From Sphingobacterium wenxiniae (GTDB lineage Bacteria; Bacteroidota; Bacteroidia; Sphingobacteriales; Sphingobacteriaceae): 64,000 bases of DNA. The notes under the pieces are model-generated. The model was given only the letters and a program-made list of their open reading frames with translations. It did not search any database and was not told the origin of the DNA. Positions 26,561 through 35,551 of the stretch are shown here, in pieces. The DNA is taken from contig NZ_FOZZ01000007.1 of the NCBI RefSeq assembly GCF_900116225.1, positions 124,001 to 188,000 of the forward strand. Direction: 5' to 3'. Numbering within the stretch: position 1 is the stretch's first letter; every line of letters starts with the position of its first letter. The position numbers were made by a program, and so were the translations under genes.

Positions 26561-28459
26561 TTAGTTATTTAATAATGTACTACTTAATATATAATGTTCG
26601 CCAGCTTTCAAATTAAGTTTTTGTCCAGTAGCTAAAACCTTATTCGCTTGCGTCATATTATCTTTCCACGTGCCCGCCATCTGCGCAGTAATCGTGATTT
26701 CATTAGATTCTACCCCAAAGTTTCCGATCACCATAACTTGCTGCCCCCCTTCGCTCAGGATAAAATATTTCACCGCACCTTCGACCTGTTCGAACACTGC
26801 TGCATCTCTAAAAATCGTATTCCTCCGTTTCCAATGAATTAACTTGCTATACTGTTTGTAAAGTCCATAACGGTTACTATCTTTTAAATAGTCCCACAGA
26901 ATAGGTTTTTCGCCAGTCCTTCCATTATGATTAATGTCAATATCATATCCCAATTCGCCAAATTGCCATATCATTTTCGGTCCCGGCGAAAGCATCAGAA
27001 ATGCGGCTGCCATTTCCGTTCGTTGCAATGCCGTTGGCAAATCTTTAGCAGAATAATTGCCCGCGCTGTTTCCCCATTGTTGATTTTTGTATTGGATACG
27101 CTCTTCGTCGTGCGACTCCATATAGGTAATCAGATTAGGTTTGGCAAAACCGTGCTCGGATTTAAACAAGCGCTTGAAAGAGGATTGTTTCGGATCATTG
27201 TGATAGCCCATGGTTGCCTCGTTGAACACATAATTGAGGTTATTCCACAGGAACATGCCTTCTTCCGCCAATTCCTGTTCTTCCTGATCGTCACCAAAAT
27301 GTTCTAATATCACATACAGTTCCGGATCTAAACGCTTTAAAAAGTCATTGTACTCTTTCCATATCTGCACACGTGATGCATCATAAGCAGACCATGCACC
27401 TACAGCACTCTCCGAAGTACCCGAATTTTTCTGGGTAAAGCCTTTCGACAAGTCAAACCTAAAGCCATCCACATGAAACTCCTCTACCCAATACTTCAAG
27501 ACATCTTTCACAAATTGCTTGGTCAATGCACTCTCATGGTTAAAATCATAGCCCACGTTATAAGGATGGGTAGCGGCACGATTTAACCAGGGATTCTGTG
27601 CGGTAGGCGCTGCATTGTTAAAAAACAGTTGGGCCAGAGGCGATTGTCCAAAGGCATGGTTGTAGACCACATCTAAAATAACAGCTATCCCCGCCTCATG
27701 CAAGGCATCCACTAATGCTTTCAAATCATTTGCCCGACCATAATATTTATCCACCGCCAAATGGAAAGAAGGATTATAGCCCCAGCTCAGATTGCCTTCA
27801 AATTCTTGCACTGGCAAGAGCTGTATAGCATTCACCCCTAAACGTTGAAAGTAGGGAATAGAATCCTGCACAGTTTTATAATCATGTTTTTGAACAAAAT
27901 CGCGCACCAATAACTCATAAATAACTAAGTCATAAGGGTTCGGCCGGGAAAAGGAATTAGCCTTCCAGCTATAAACCGGCGCATCCAATTCCAAGACGGA
28001 TACAATGCCATTGGTCTTACCGGTTGGGTAAGCCGGAAAATCCACACCTTGAATATAGCGATCATGATCCGGATCCAACACCAAATGACAATATGGGTCG
28101 GCCACTTTCAATTCTCCATCGACTAAAAACTGATAGGTCACATGTCCTGACGTAGGCAGATTCTCTACGGTCAACCACCACGTCTGACCATCAGATGCTA
28201 CATGCATCTTGTTCGCATCAGTCGGTTTGAAATCATGCAGACTGCTAATTAGATTCACCGATTTTTTATTAGGGGCAATCAAGGTAAATGTGGCTTTTCT
28301 GGAACCTTTATCCCATGTCACCCCACCTTCAGCTACGCCGGATGGCAGTGTTGACGGAACAGGAATTTCCTCTCCTGGAGGAGTTACACCTTTCTTATCA
28401 CAGGCTTGAAAACCTATAAATAATACGATAAGGTAAAAAACAACAATAGACCTGTTCAT
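26561..28459 (-). CDS. Alpha-amylase family glycoside hydrolase (GH13), lipoprotein
   Basis: This enzyme hydrolyses alpha-glucan. It has 632 residues and a lipobox (FQAC, cysteine at residue 20), so it is anchored to the envelope, probably at the surface. An N-terminal Ig-like or CBM48-like domain (about 45-130) is followed by the TIM barrel. Catalytic residues are D336 in GFRFDLSKG, E386 in VILEHFG and D451 in ESHDEER, with DVVYNH at 263-268. It is the first gene of the operon, ahead of susC, susD and the SusE-like gene, and has a LacI-type operator just upstream. Confidence 0.94.
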   Translation of the reverse strand: MNRSIVVFYLIVLFIGFQACDKKGVTPPGEEIPVPSTLPSGVAEGGVTWDKGSRKATFTLIAPNKKSVNLISSLHDFKPTDANKMHVASDGQTWWLTVENLPTSGHVTYQFLVDGELKVADPYCHLVLDPDHDRYIQGVDFPAYPTGKTNGIVSVLELDAPVYSWKANSFSRPNPYDLVIYELLVRDFVQKHDYKTVQDSIPYFQRLGVNAIQLLPVQEFEGNLSWGYNPSFHLAVDKYYGRANDLKALVDALHEAGIAVILDVVYNHAFGQSPLAQLFFNNAAPTAQNPWLNRAATHPYNVGYDFNHESALTKQFVKDVLKYWVEEFHVDGFRFDLSKGFTQKNSGTSESAVGAWSAYDASRVQIWKEYNDFLKRLDPELYVILEHFGDDQEEQELAEEGMFLWNNLNYVFNEATMGYHNDPKQSSFKRLFKSEHGFAKPNLITYMESHDEERIQYKNQQWGNSAGNYSAKDLPTALQRTEMAAAFLMLSPGPKMIWQFGELGYDIDINHNGRTGEKPILWDYLKDSNRYGLYKQYSKLIHWKRRNTIFRDAAVFEQVEGAVKYFILSEGGQQVMVIGNFGVESNEITITAQMAGTWKDNMTQANKVLATGQKLNLKAGEHYILSSTLLNN

Positions 28460-28505
28460 ATACTTGGTAGCTCTTCTCTTTAGAATTTGTTAGCGTTTAT
28501 TTCTT

Positions 28506-28525
28506 GGGAACGTTCCCGAACGTTC
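28506..28525. promoter_or_regulatory. LacI-type operator in front of the amylase/sus operon
   Basis: GGGAACGTTCCC (28506-28517), a perfect palindrome, is followed directly by GAACGTTC. Both have the central CG expected for LacI-family operators. It lies 47 bp upstream of the amylase ATG, close to a weak leftward -7 box (TAATTTTA), so bound repressor would block initiation. The LacI regulator at 30459-31472 is the obvious candidate partner. Confidence 0.65.
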
Positions 28526-28666
28526 AATGTAAAATTAGAAAATACTTTTCAACCTTCCAAACGAAAGATAATATTTTTTTGTCTGTTCTGGATAAGTCGT
28601 TAAATTTCAGCACTGGTTTTTTCGGTGTGAAGTCGGGGCAAACGCATATTGTTTTTACACAACAAA

Positions 28667-28699
28667 AGACTTCCGAAGTTTTAAAAACTTCGGAAGTCT
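28667..28699. repeat. 33-bp palindrome, copy 3
   Basis: This has the same 13-bp arms as the other copies. Here it lies in the divergent spacer between the amylase gene and the transporter, not after any gene end, so it cannot be explained simply as a terminator. Confidence 0.8.
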
Positions 28700-28859
28700 G
28701 CTCCTTGCAGTTTCTGAACCAGAAGTCTACTCTTAGTCGCTCCAATTAACCCAATATGCGTATACACGACAAAAGAAGCCAGGCAACAATTCACGAGGTA
28801 TCAAAATTAATTTGCATATTTATACACTGACAACTAAAGCAAACAGATAACCGCAACGC

Positions 28860-30170
28860 ATGAAGAGCAACAAGCTGCCCAATCTATTACAGATGACAAA
28901 CATCAGTATCGGTTTTCTGGGTATTCAACTTGGTTTTGCATTGCAAGCAGGCAACGTGTCCCGCATTTTACAGACCTTCGGCGCGCATCTGGAACACCTT
29001 TCTCTTTTTTGGCTAGTCGCTCCGTTAACCGGGATGATTATACAACCTATAGTAGGTTACTATAGCGATCGGACGTGGACTTCCCTCGGTAGACGTAAGC
29101 CCTATCTACTGCTTGGTGGTTGTATTGCCGCCTTAGCTTTGCTGTTTCTTCCCAACGCTAATCTGTTTACTCATCTCATACCCCCACTCCTTCTAGGTGT
29201 CTTTCTTATGATTGTGGTAGACACGGCTTTTAATACAAGCATGCATCCACTACGTGCTTTGGTCAGCGATCTTGTCCCTCCGGAGCAGCAAGGATTGGGC
29301 TATGCCATGCAGACGTTTCTTATCGGCGTAGGGGCTATAATCGGCTCAATATTACCTTATATATTGGCAGAATATTTTCATGTAAACAAAATCACCGCAA
29401 CAGGCGCAATACCTGATAATGTAAGCTGGTCCTTTTACATTGGCGCGCTCATTCTCCTGTTGTGTTTATTATGGACACTCTTCACTGTTAAGGAAAAACC
29501 TAAACCTCTTTCTCACACCTATACTGAACAATCCGCAAAAGGTTTTCAGCAGATCATTCAGGATATTCGGCAAATGCCTTTCCCAATGATCAAAATCGGC
29601 ATCGTACAGTTTTTCTCTTGGTTTGCTTTATTTACGATGTGGGTATACACTACACCTGCCTTAGCACAGCATATTTACAAACTTCCTGTGCTCGATGCCT
29701 CTTCCGAAGCTTATGCCGATGCAGGCAACCTGACCGGATTGCTGTTTGGCATCTATAGTTTTGTAGCCACAGTGATTGCTTTGGCACTCCCTTATGTTTA
29801 TAACAGGCTTGGTCAGGTGTACACACATGCGCTCTCTCTATTTTTAGGTGCGTTAGGCTTTATTTCTATCTTTTTTATTGAAAATAGCTCCCTATTATTA
29901 ATACCGATGATTGCTATCGGCATTGCTTGGGCAAGTATCCTAGCAACACCCTATGCGTTGTTGGCACAGATATTGCCCCCCGATAAAAAAGGTATTTACA
30001 TTGGTTTATTCAATTTTTTCATCACCTTACCACAGATTATCAATGGGTTAATAGGAGGCTGGCTAGTGAAGGAGGTCTTTCAACAACAAGCAATTTACGC
30101 TATTCTTTTATCAGGTGTTATGATGTTGTTAGCCACTATTTCAACACTTTTTTTGAGGAAATCATCTTAA
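28860..30170 (+). CDS. MFS/GPH-type sugar transporter
   Basis: This 436-residue inner-membrane protein has about 12 hydrophobic segments. The loop after helix 2 contains GYYSDRTWTSLGRRKPYLLLGG, the pattern of the sucrose/maltose proton symporters of the GPH group (SLC45-like), and LRALVSDLVPPEQQGLGYAMQ follows helix 4. It should bring maltose or related sugars into the cytoplasm after amylase and SusCD have supplied the periplasm. The gene is divergent from the amylase operon and may share its LacI control. Confidence 0.9.
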   Translation: MKSNKLPNLLQMTNISIGFLGIQLGFALQAGNVSRILQTFGAHLEHLSLFWLVAPLTGMIIQPIVGYYSDRTWTSLGRRKPYLLLGGCIAALALLFLPNANLFTHLIPPLLLGVFLMIVVDTAFNTSMHPLRALVSDLVPPEQQGLGYAMQTFLIGVGAIIGSILPYILAEYFHVNKITATGAIPDNVSWSFYIGALILLLCLLWTLFTVKEKPKPLSHTYTEQSAKGFQQIIQDIRQMPFPMIKIGIVQFFSWFALFTMWVYTTPALAQHIYKLPVLDASSEAYADAGNLTGLLFGIYSFVATVIALALPYVYNRLGQVYTHALSLFLGALGFISIFFIENSSLLLIPMIAIGIAWASILATPYALLAQILPPDKKGIYIGLFNFFITLPQIINGLIGGWLVKEVFQQQAIYAILLSGVMMLLATISTLFLRKSS

Positions 30171-30445
30171 TTCTGCATCCTTAGCGTGCTTTCGCTAGCT
30201 TTAAGGATAGGTGGAACTGCTTTATGATCCTCTCCCCAACCCTCTCCCAAGGAGAGGGAGTGTATAGTCTGCTACCTGTCTAACGACCAAGGAAACCAAC
30301 CTTACTGTCCTTAGTCTGTCGGGCTGGGATATTGTGTCGGGGACTAAGGGCTTTTATATCAGGTAGTCTCAGACTACCCTAATTCTTCATCCTTAGAACG
30401 CTTCGCTAACTCTAAGGACAGGTGGGGATAGGACTTATAACAAAA
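30171..30445. repeat. Intergenic hairpin and direct-repeat cluster
   Basis: This gene-free stretch between transporter and lacI contains two imperfect copies of a 45-bp unit (30168-30213 and 30380-30424), each beginning TAATTCT, running through CATCCTTAG and ending AAGGA-AGGTGG. Each unit folds on itself. Between them lie CCCTCTCCcaaGGAGAGGG (30240-30258) and GGTAGTCtcaGACTACC (30362-30378). It probably carries terminators for the convergent genes and belongs to a dispersed repeat family. Confidence 0.6.
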
Positions 30446-30458
30446 GCAAGTTATAGCC

Positions 30459-31472
30459 TTACTTCATTCCCGAAGACGCACGTACAACCAGTTCAGAGTT
30501 GAGCACAACCCTCCTTTCAGATTCTTCTAATACGTGACCTGCGAGCTGTTTCAATAGAATATGGGCGGAACGTTCACCAATATCAACAGCAGGCTGCCGA
30601 ATGGTGGACAGGGCCGGGTCAAGCAAAGAAGCTATTTCTAAACTAGAAAAGGCAATCAGTTTCAAATCTTGAGGGATATCGATCTCCAAACGCTTACAAG
30701 CATAATAAGTAGAAAAAGCCAAACGCTCTACCGATGCCAACACACCATCTGGAGCATGTCTCAAAAGAAAATGACCAATAATCTCATCGTTTTCAGTATA
30801 AGAATTCGAACAATCGACCACCAAACCCTCCAACAGCGGCATGCCGTGCTTTTTTAATGCATCCACATAACCCTGCATCCTTGTCTTACCAATAGATTGT
30901 TCTTTATTAACTACCAAATAGGCTATCCGCTCACAACCGTTCTCCAGCAAATGTTCTGTAGCCATAAAACTACTATGGTAATCGTCCGTGACCACTTTTG
31001 GCGCATCAATATCATCATAAGTACGATCAAAAAACACTATGGGCAATCGCTCAAAATTGATGTGTTGTAAATAACTGTGATCTGTGGACTCACCAGTTAC
31101 CGACATCACAACTCCGTCTACTCGCCCATTGGACAAGCTCCGGATAAAATCACGCTCTTTTTCTATATCGTCATCAGTGACATATATCAAAATATGGTAA
31201 CCCTCTGTTTTGGCGACCTTCTCTACACCTTGTATAATCTGTGTGAAATAGTTATTAGCCAATTCGGGCACCACAACCGCGATGGTCTTACTACGCTGTT
31301 CCCGCAGGTTACTAGCATAATGATTCGGCTGATAATTCAGCTCTTTAGCCATCTTCAGAATACGTTCCTTAGTCTGAGGATTGATATCGCTGCTATCCCG
31401 AAAAGCACGTGAAACCGTAGATTTGGAAAGGTTCAGAGCCTCCGCAAGTTTAATGATATCTATTTTCCCCAT
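30459..31472 (-). CDS. LacI family transcriptional regulator
   Basis: This 337-residue regulator has an N-terminal helix-turn-helix and hinge (residues 1-60, with LNLSKSTVSRAF and LNYQPNHYASNLR). A periplasmic-binding-protein-like sugar-sensing domain follows (TIAVVVPELANNYFTQIIQGVE onward). It should bind the palindrome at 28506-28525 and respond to a sugar ligand. It is downstream of and probably co-transcribed with the epimerase gene, 12 bp apart. The family name is clear; its control of the sus operon is inference from location. Confidence 0.93.
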   Translation of the reverse strand: MGKIDIIKLAEALNLSKSTVSRAFRDSSDINPQTKERILKMAKELNYQPNHYASNLREQRSKTIAVVVPELANNYFTQIIQGVEKVAKTEGYHILIYVTDDDIEKERDFIRSLSNGRVDGVVMSVTGESTDHSYLQHINFERLPIVFFDRTYDDIDAPKVVTDDYHSSFMATEHLLENGCERIAYLVVNKEQSIGKTRMQGYVDALKKHGMPLLEGLVVDCSNSYTENDEIIGHFLLRHAPDGVLASVERLAFSTYYACKRLEIDIPQDLKLIAFSSLEIASLLDPALSTIRQPAVDIGERSAHILLKQLAGHVLEESERRVVLNSELVVRASSGMK

Positions 31473-31484
31473 TTTCGCTCGTTT

Positions 31485-32582
31485 TTAAATGACCCATTTC
31501 TCACAAGTATTCAAGAATGCGGCGTCTATATCCGCTCCAATACCAACCTCATCGGAAATGCGAATATGATAACCTTCATATTGCACACCACCTACCACTG
31601 GGTCTTCCAAATGGCCAACCATACAGGTGTCCAAATCATAAAATTTCACATTGGGAGCCGCATAGGCAAAATGCACCTTCGCAGCCAGTGCCAATCTCGA
31701 TTCCAACATCCCACCGATCATACACGCTATACCATATTCCGCACAAACTTCTTGAATTCTTAAAGCTTCAGCAATTCCTGTCGATTTGGAAAATTTAATA
31801 TTCACATAATCACAAGCATCATTACGACAGAGTCGCTCTGCATCCCTATGAGAATAAACAGATTCATCCGCCATAATAGGTACAATAGTCTGACTCCGTA
31901 ACTCGGTCAACAGGTGGTCATTGTAAGTACGCATAGGCTGTTCGCAAAATTGTATCTTAAAAGGTTCTAGACCGTTAAGTGCTTCTACAGCGCCGTCAAA
32001 AGTCCAACCTTGATTGGCATCAATACGAATAGGGATGTCAAAGCCTACTGCTTTTCTTATTTCGCGAATACGTGCCACATCATCCTGTGGCCTTTTCCCC
32101 AACTTTACTTTCAGTGCTTCTGCACCATTGTCCTTTAAGTGCAAAGCTTTTACTGCCATTTCTTCTGGCGAGGCTATCCCTATCGTAATATCTGTGACAA
32201 TTTCTCGAGGTTTCCCACCTAAGAAACGATACAAAGGCATGTTGGCATGTTTAGCAGCCAAATCATGCAGCGCCATATCAAAAGCCGATTTAATAGTCGT
32301 ATTCCTCGCTATATATAGGTCCAGTTCCGCCATACGGGCAGAAATATCCAACGCATCTTTCCCTTTCCAGATACGGGCAAAGTCCTGTGCCACCACCAAA
32401 CAGGTTTCCTGTGTCTCGCCCACGATCATTGGAAAAGCTGAACACTCACCCACACCATAGATGCCATGGTCAGTATACACACGGATAAAGGTGTTCTGCG
32501 CATAATCCATTGTCCCTGTAGCTATCACAAAAGGCTCCATAGGAATACGGAGACGATATATCTCTATTTCGGTAATAATCAT
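31485..32582 (-). CDS. Dipeptide epimerase (enolase superfamily)
   Basis: This 365-residue enzyme belongs to the muconate-lactonising subgroup of the enolase superfamily, and its features match L-Ala-D/L-Glu type dipeptide epimerases used in murein peptide recycling. It has the catalytic pair K158-x-K160 (KVKLG), metal ligands D188 (IDANQGW), E214 (CEQP) and D239 (ADES), and the general acid/base lysine region NIKFSK (263-266). The C-terminal DxD motif (D314, D316) marks dipeptide specificity. It shares an operon with lacI, an unusual partnership. Confidence 0.88.
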   Translation of the reverse strand: MIITEIEIYRLRIPMEPFVIATGTMDYAQNTFIRVYTDHGIYGVGECSAFPMIVGETQETCLVVAQDFARIWKGKDALDISARMAELDLYIARNTTIKSAFDMALHDLAAKHANMPLYRFLGGKPREIVTDITIGIASPEEMAVKALHLKDNGAEALKVKLGKRPQDDVARIREIRKAVGFDIPIRIDANQGWTFDGAVEALNGLEPFKIQFCEQPMRTYNDHLLTELRSQTIVPIMADESVYSHRDAERLCRNDACDYVNIKFSKSTGIAEALRIQEVCAEYGIACMIGGMLESRLALAAKVHFAYAAPNVKFYDLDTCMVGHLEDPVVGGVQYEGYHIRISDEVGIGADIDAAFLNTCEKWVI

Positions 32583-32805
32583 TTAATGCTGAAAATCGTT
32601 TATAATAAAAAGCTTAATTCGGATTTAAAGCTAATAAATAAAATTGATTGTTTTCGTAGATTTAATTCTACAGAACAGATTTCATTGATTTAATACGCTC
32701 CCAACCCGTTATTATTTAAAAGCAGCAAAGCGTATTTTCCTGCATTCCCCAAATTCAAGAAATTCTCCGTATATTGAGGGCAGCCAAATTGTCGCAAGTC
32801 CATCG

Positions 32806-33055
32806 TTCTTTTTGTCATTCCGACGATAGGAGGAATCTATTTATCACACTTTTTTAAAATCGATGTCTCGTATCTTCGACAACTTGTCTCGGCTATGAGA
32901 CTGTTTAAATTTCTGTTTTTGCCGAACTTCGACAGAGCTCAGTGTGACAAAAACCACTCATGTGTCATCCTGAGCTTGTCGAAGGATAGACAAACGAAGT
33001 TTTTTTAATTTTTAAACAGCTTCTCAGACGAGAGCTATGACGAGATGACAAAGTG
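32806..33055. repeat. Composite inverted-repeat island
   Basis: The 514-bp spacer before the AraC gene contains nested inverted repeats. Outer arms GAGACTGTTTAAAT (about 32897-32910) and TTTTTAAACAGCTTCTC (about 33009-33025) enclose inner arms near CTTCGACAGAGCTCAGTGTGACA and TGTCATCCTGAGCTTGTCGAAG (about 32927-32992). A TTTGTCATTCCGACGATAGG repeat precedes them (32810 on). CCGACG..AGGAGGAATCT and TCATCCTGAGC..TCGAAG are dispersed repeat motifs common in Bacteroidota genomes. No gene is inside. Confidence 0.7.
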
Positions 33056-33096
33056 CGACAATTTGAATTGCACTCGAACAGCTAACTACTTATTGA

Positions 33097-34056
33097 ATGA
33101 TGCATAAGAACCCGTTTTTTATTGTTACTTGTCCTTCGACGAAAGAACTACGAACACCGGTTACTTTAGACGACCTGTATTTACGCTTCTTAAATGGGAA
33201 AAGAGCTGTCCCTATTACAACTGGTCTCTACGCAGTGGGGTATGAAATCGATTATTTACGTCTAATAGAAGTTAAAGGAACCACCGACACGCTTACTTCT
33301 TTTGAATTATTACATGAACAACAAACCTTTTGGCTGGTTTACCAATTTCTTGGACACACCAGCATGCCGCTTCTCTCCGCTTCCAACAAATGGCAATCGG
33401 GTCAATACAATGGTTTCGTTAGTAGAGGTGAAAGTACATTGGTACAGGTCGACCGCGGAAAGAACCGCCTGCTATTTATCGGCATCACGCATAATGCTGT
33501 TGATCAGCTCAAGGAAGAATTCCCTTTATTATTCCAAATACAGTCCTCACATCCCACCCCGACATCCCTTACCATAGGTTATCGGGAAAAACGGCTTCTG
33601 GAAAAAGTACAGCAATTGCACACAACACCCTATACCTTTACAATCAAACTACACCATCTGATATGCCTGTTGATAGAACAATACCAGCAACAGGTGCAAT
33701 CGGCCATGCGATCTACGCTGGCAGGCGACCTAGCATTATACCATCAAGCCGTTGCATATATCCAAAAGAATTTTTTAGATCCTGAACTGAACCGTAGCCA
33801 CATAGCAAATGCACTGAACGTATCATTAAGCACCCTGAACCGGGCTTTTACAGGGCGAAATAAATCCATAAGCGGCTCAATCCAATTAATTCGATTATAC
33901 AAGGCCCGAGAGTTGCTGCAAACAACTGCCCAGAACATAGAAGATATTGCCTTTCAACTGTATTTTACAGATCGAAAGTATTTCACCAAAACGTATAAAG
34001 CCCATTTTAACTGTACACCAAATGAGGAACGATTGAAAAGTCAAAACAAAAAGTAA
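33097..34056 (+). CDS. AraC family transcriptional regulator
   Basis: This 319-residue protein has an unassigned N-terminal sensing region (about 1-210) and a C-terminal AraC DNA-binding domain (about 215-312). The first helix-turn-helix is IANALNVSLSTLNRAF and the second ends with QNIEDIAFQLYFTDRKYFTKTYKAHF. Its target is unknown: the neighbours are repeats, and two hypothetical genes downstream. It is not obviously linked to the sugar locus. Confidence 0.9.
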   Translation: MMHKNPFFIVTCPSTKELRTPVTLDDLYLRFLNGKRAVPITTGLYAVGYEIDYLRLIEVKGTTDTLTSFELLHEQQTFWLVYQFLGHTSMPLLSASNKWQSGQYNGFVSRGESTLVQVDRGKNRLLFIGITHNAVDQLKEEFPLLFQIQSSHPTPTSLTIGYREKRLLEKVQQLHTTPYTFTIKLHHLICLLIEQYQQQVQSAMRSTLAGDLALYHQAVAYIQKNFLDPELNRSHIANALNVSLSTLNRAFTGRNKSISGSIQLIRLYKARELLQTTAQNIEDIAFQLYFTDRKYFTKTYKAHFNCTPNEERLKSQNKK

Positions 34057-34084
34057 ACAGACAAACAAATTTACCTACACCTGG

Positions 34085-34525
34085 TTCGGATTTTGTAAGC
34101 AGGGATTTCAATTTAGTATTACCATACTCAGCTTTACTACTTTATAAGTTGAGTTTAGTGGGCTCCGACTAGAATTTGACGAGTACTGTTTTCAATCTAG
34201 TGATGACCATTCTGGGTTTAAGAACCACCTATTCAGATTTACAAAACACTCATCTCAGTCTGGTAATGACTGACACAAATTTCTAGATCACCAATTCAGG
34301 CTCCATCCTAACAAATTTGGTTTTACAGACCCCCAATCCGTATTTATCAACCACTAATCTCTGTTTAGTAATGACCGATGCAGATTTACAATCCAACAAT
34401 TCAGATTTAGTCCTACCTAATTTAGATCTACTGTCCACCAATTAGGATTTTCCAACCACTAATCCCCGTTTAGTAATGATTAATTTCGATTTAGTAATGA
34501 CTAATTTGGATTTAGTAAGACTTTT
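34085..34525. repeat. 21-bp-period degenerate tandem array 1
   Basis: Twenty consecutive 21-bp units run from 34085 to 34504 with a partial unit after. The best-preserved units are at the right end (TTTCGATTTAGTAATGACTAA-like, shown with flanking consensus TTCAGATTTAGT plus AATGACCAA). Every unit keeps the period without indels, yet individual units differ at many bases. Stops interrupt all frames over the whole array. There are no unique spacers, so it is not CRISPR. Confidence 0.85.
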
Positions 34526-34614
34526 GTCAACCACAATTGACAGCAAAATAAAAACAAAAAACACCGTTTAAAACCTATTAAAGAAAGATTTTTAGTCAAA
34601 ACAGACACTAAACC

Positions 34615-34679
34615 AGGGGGTAAAAATGGGTCAAAAAAAATTTCGATACCCCCCGAAAATTGACCCATTTTTACCCCCT
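34615..34679. repeat. 20-bp perfect inverted repeat with 25-bp spacer
   Basis: The arm AGGGGGTAAAAATGGGTCAA (34615-34634) is exactly complementary to 34660-34679. It lies 95 bp upstream of the FN3 protein gene and just after the 21-bp array. No poly-T follows in a terminator position. It could be an operator, an RNA stem or an element end. Confidence 0.8.
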
Positions 34680-34774
34680 ATAACGAAAATATTAGCCCCA
34701 CTTTTGTATTGTTAGCTAACGATATAGATATATATCAACAAATTGAATATTTAACATTTAAAAGAAAAAAGAGC

Positions 34775-35392
34775 ATGAAAAAGCCAACTACAAATTTCAA
34801 CAATTTAGACGCCGCTAAATTGATTCAGTATGCAGAAGAGATCATTGCCAAAATGGGAGAAAACAATGAGATCTTTGCCACGCCAACGCCCAGCTTAACC
34901 GCTTTAGAAGCTGCAGTACTTGTTTACAGAAACAGCGTTACCGAAGCTTCCTTCAACGACAGACGAGCGATTTCCTTTCGTAATGAAAAACGCAAAGAGC
35001 TGGAATTCCTGATTAATGAGCTGTCCAAATATGTGGACACCATTGCTCGGGGCAACAATACCATTATCCTCAGTGCGGGGTTCTTACCGTCCAAGGACCC
35101 AACCCCGGGAGATGATTGGAATCCAAAGGCACAGCAGCTGGAAGTCGAGCCTCAGGGATTAGGCACATCTCGCATCAAAGCAAAGGTCAAGCCTTGGAAA
35201 CAAGCCCGATACTATCAGTTTGAGTTTAAAAAGAAAAACACAGAACTCCCCTGGCAGAAAGTATTGAGCACCCGATCGGTAGTGGAAATTCCAAATCTGG
35301 AAACATTTCAAGAATATGAGTTTCGCGTTACCTATTTGGGCAAGAGTACAGAGCCGAATTACAGTGAAGTGGTAAGCACCTTTGCACTGTAA
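34775..35392 (+). CDS. Fibronectin type III domain protein, hypothetical
   Basis: The ATG at 34775 (MKKPTTNFNN) gives 205 residues; an upstream in-frame ATG at 34709 is less likely because it adds low-complexity sequence. The N-terminal half (about 1-100) is helical, with NSVTEASFNDRRAISFRNEKRKELEFL. The C-terminal 90 residues look like a fibronectin type III fold (VKPWKQARYYQFEFKKK and FQEYEFRVTYLGK). No signal peptide is visible. The function is unknown. It may be co-transcribed with the next gene. Confidence 0.75.
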   Translation: MKKPTTNFNNLDAAKLIQYAEEIIAKMGENNEIFATPTPSLTALEAAVLVYRNSVTEASFNDRRAISFRNEKRKELEFLINELSKYVDTIARGNNTIILSAGFLPSKDPTPGDDWNPKAQQLEVEPQGLGTSRIKAKVKPWKQARYYQFEFKKKNTELPWQKVLSTRSVVEIPNLETFQEYEFRVTYLGKSTEPNYSEVVSTFAL

Positions 35393-35551
35393 CAGATATC
35401 TGTTAATCAATGTTCACCCCGGAGGATAGTGCTACAAAACCAGACGGAATCCATAAAGACGGATAGCCGAAAGGAAGCAGCACTACCCTTTTGGGTGAAC
35501 ATATTAATTCGTAACTTTAAAGACACATACACCCGACTCGTCAATAGCATT

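Noticed and set aside
28504..28749. Frames on both strands in the amylase/transporter spacer
   Set aside because: They cover the operator and the 33-bp palindrome and show no protein features.
34085..34525. Possible CRISPR array
   Set aside because: Units follow each other directly with a 21-bp period and no unique spacers, and no cas gene is present.
34709..34774. Upstream start for the FN3 protein
   Set aside because: It adds 22 low-complexity residues; the second ATG at 34775 gives the more natural MKKPTTNF start.
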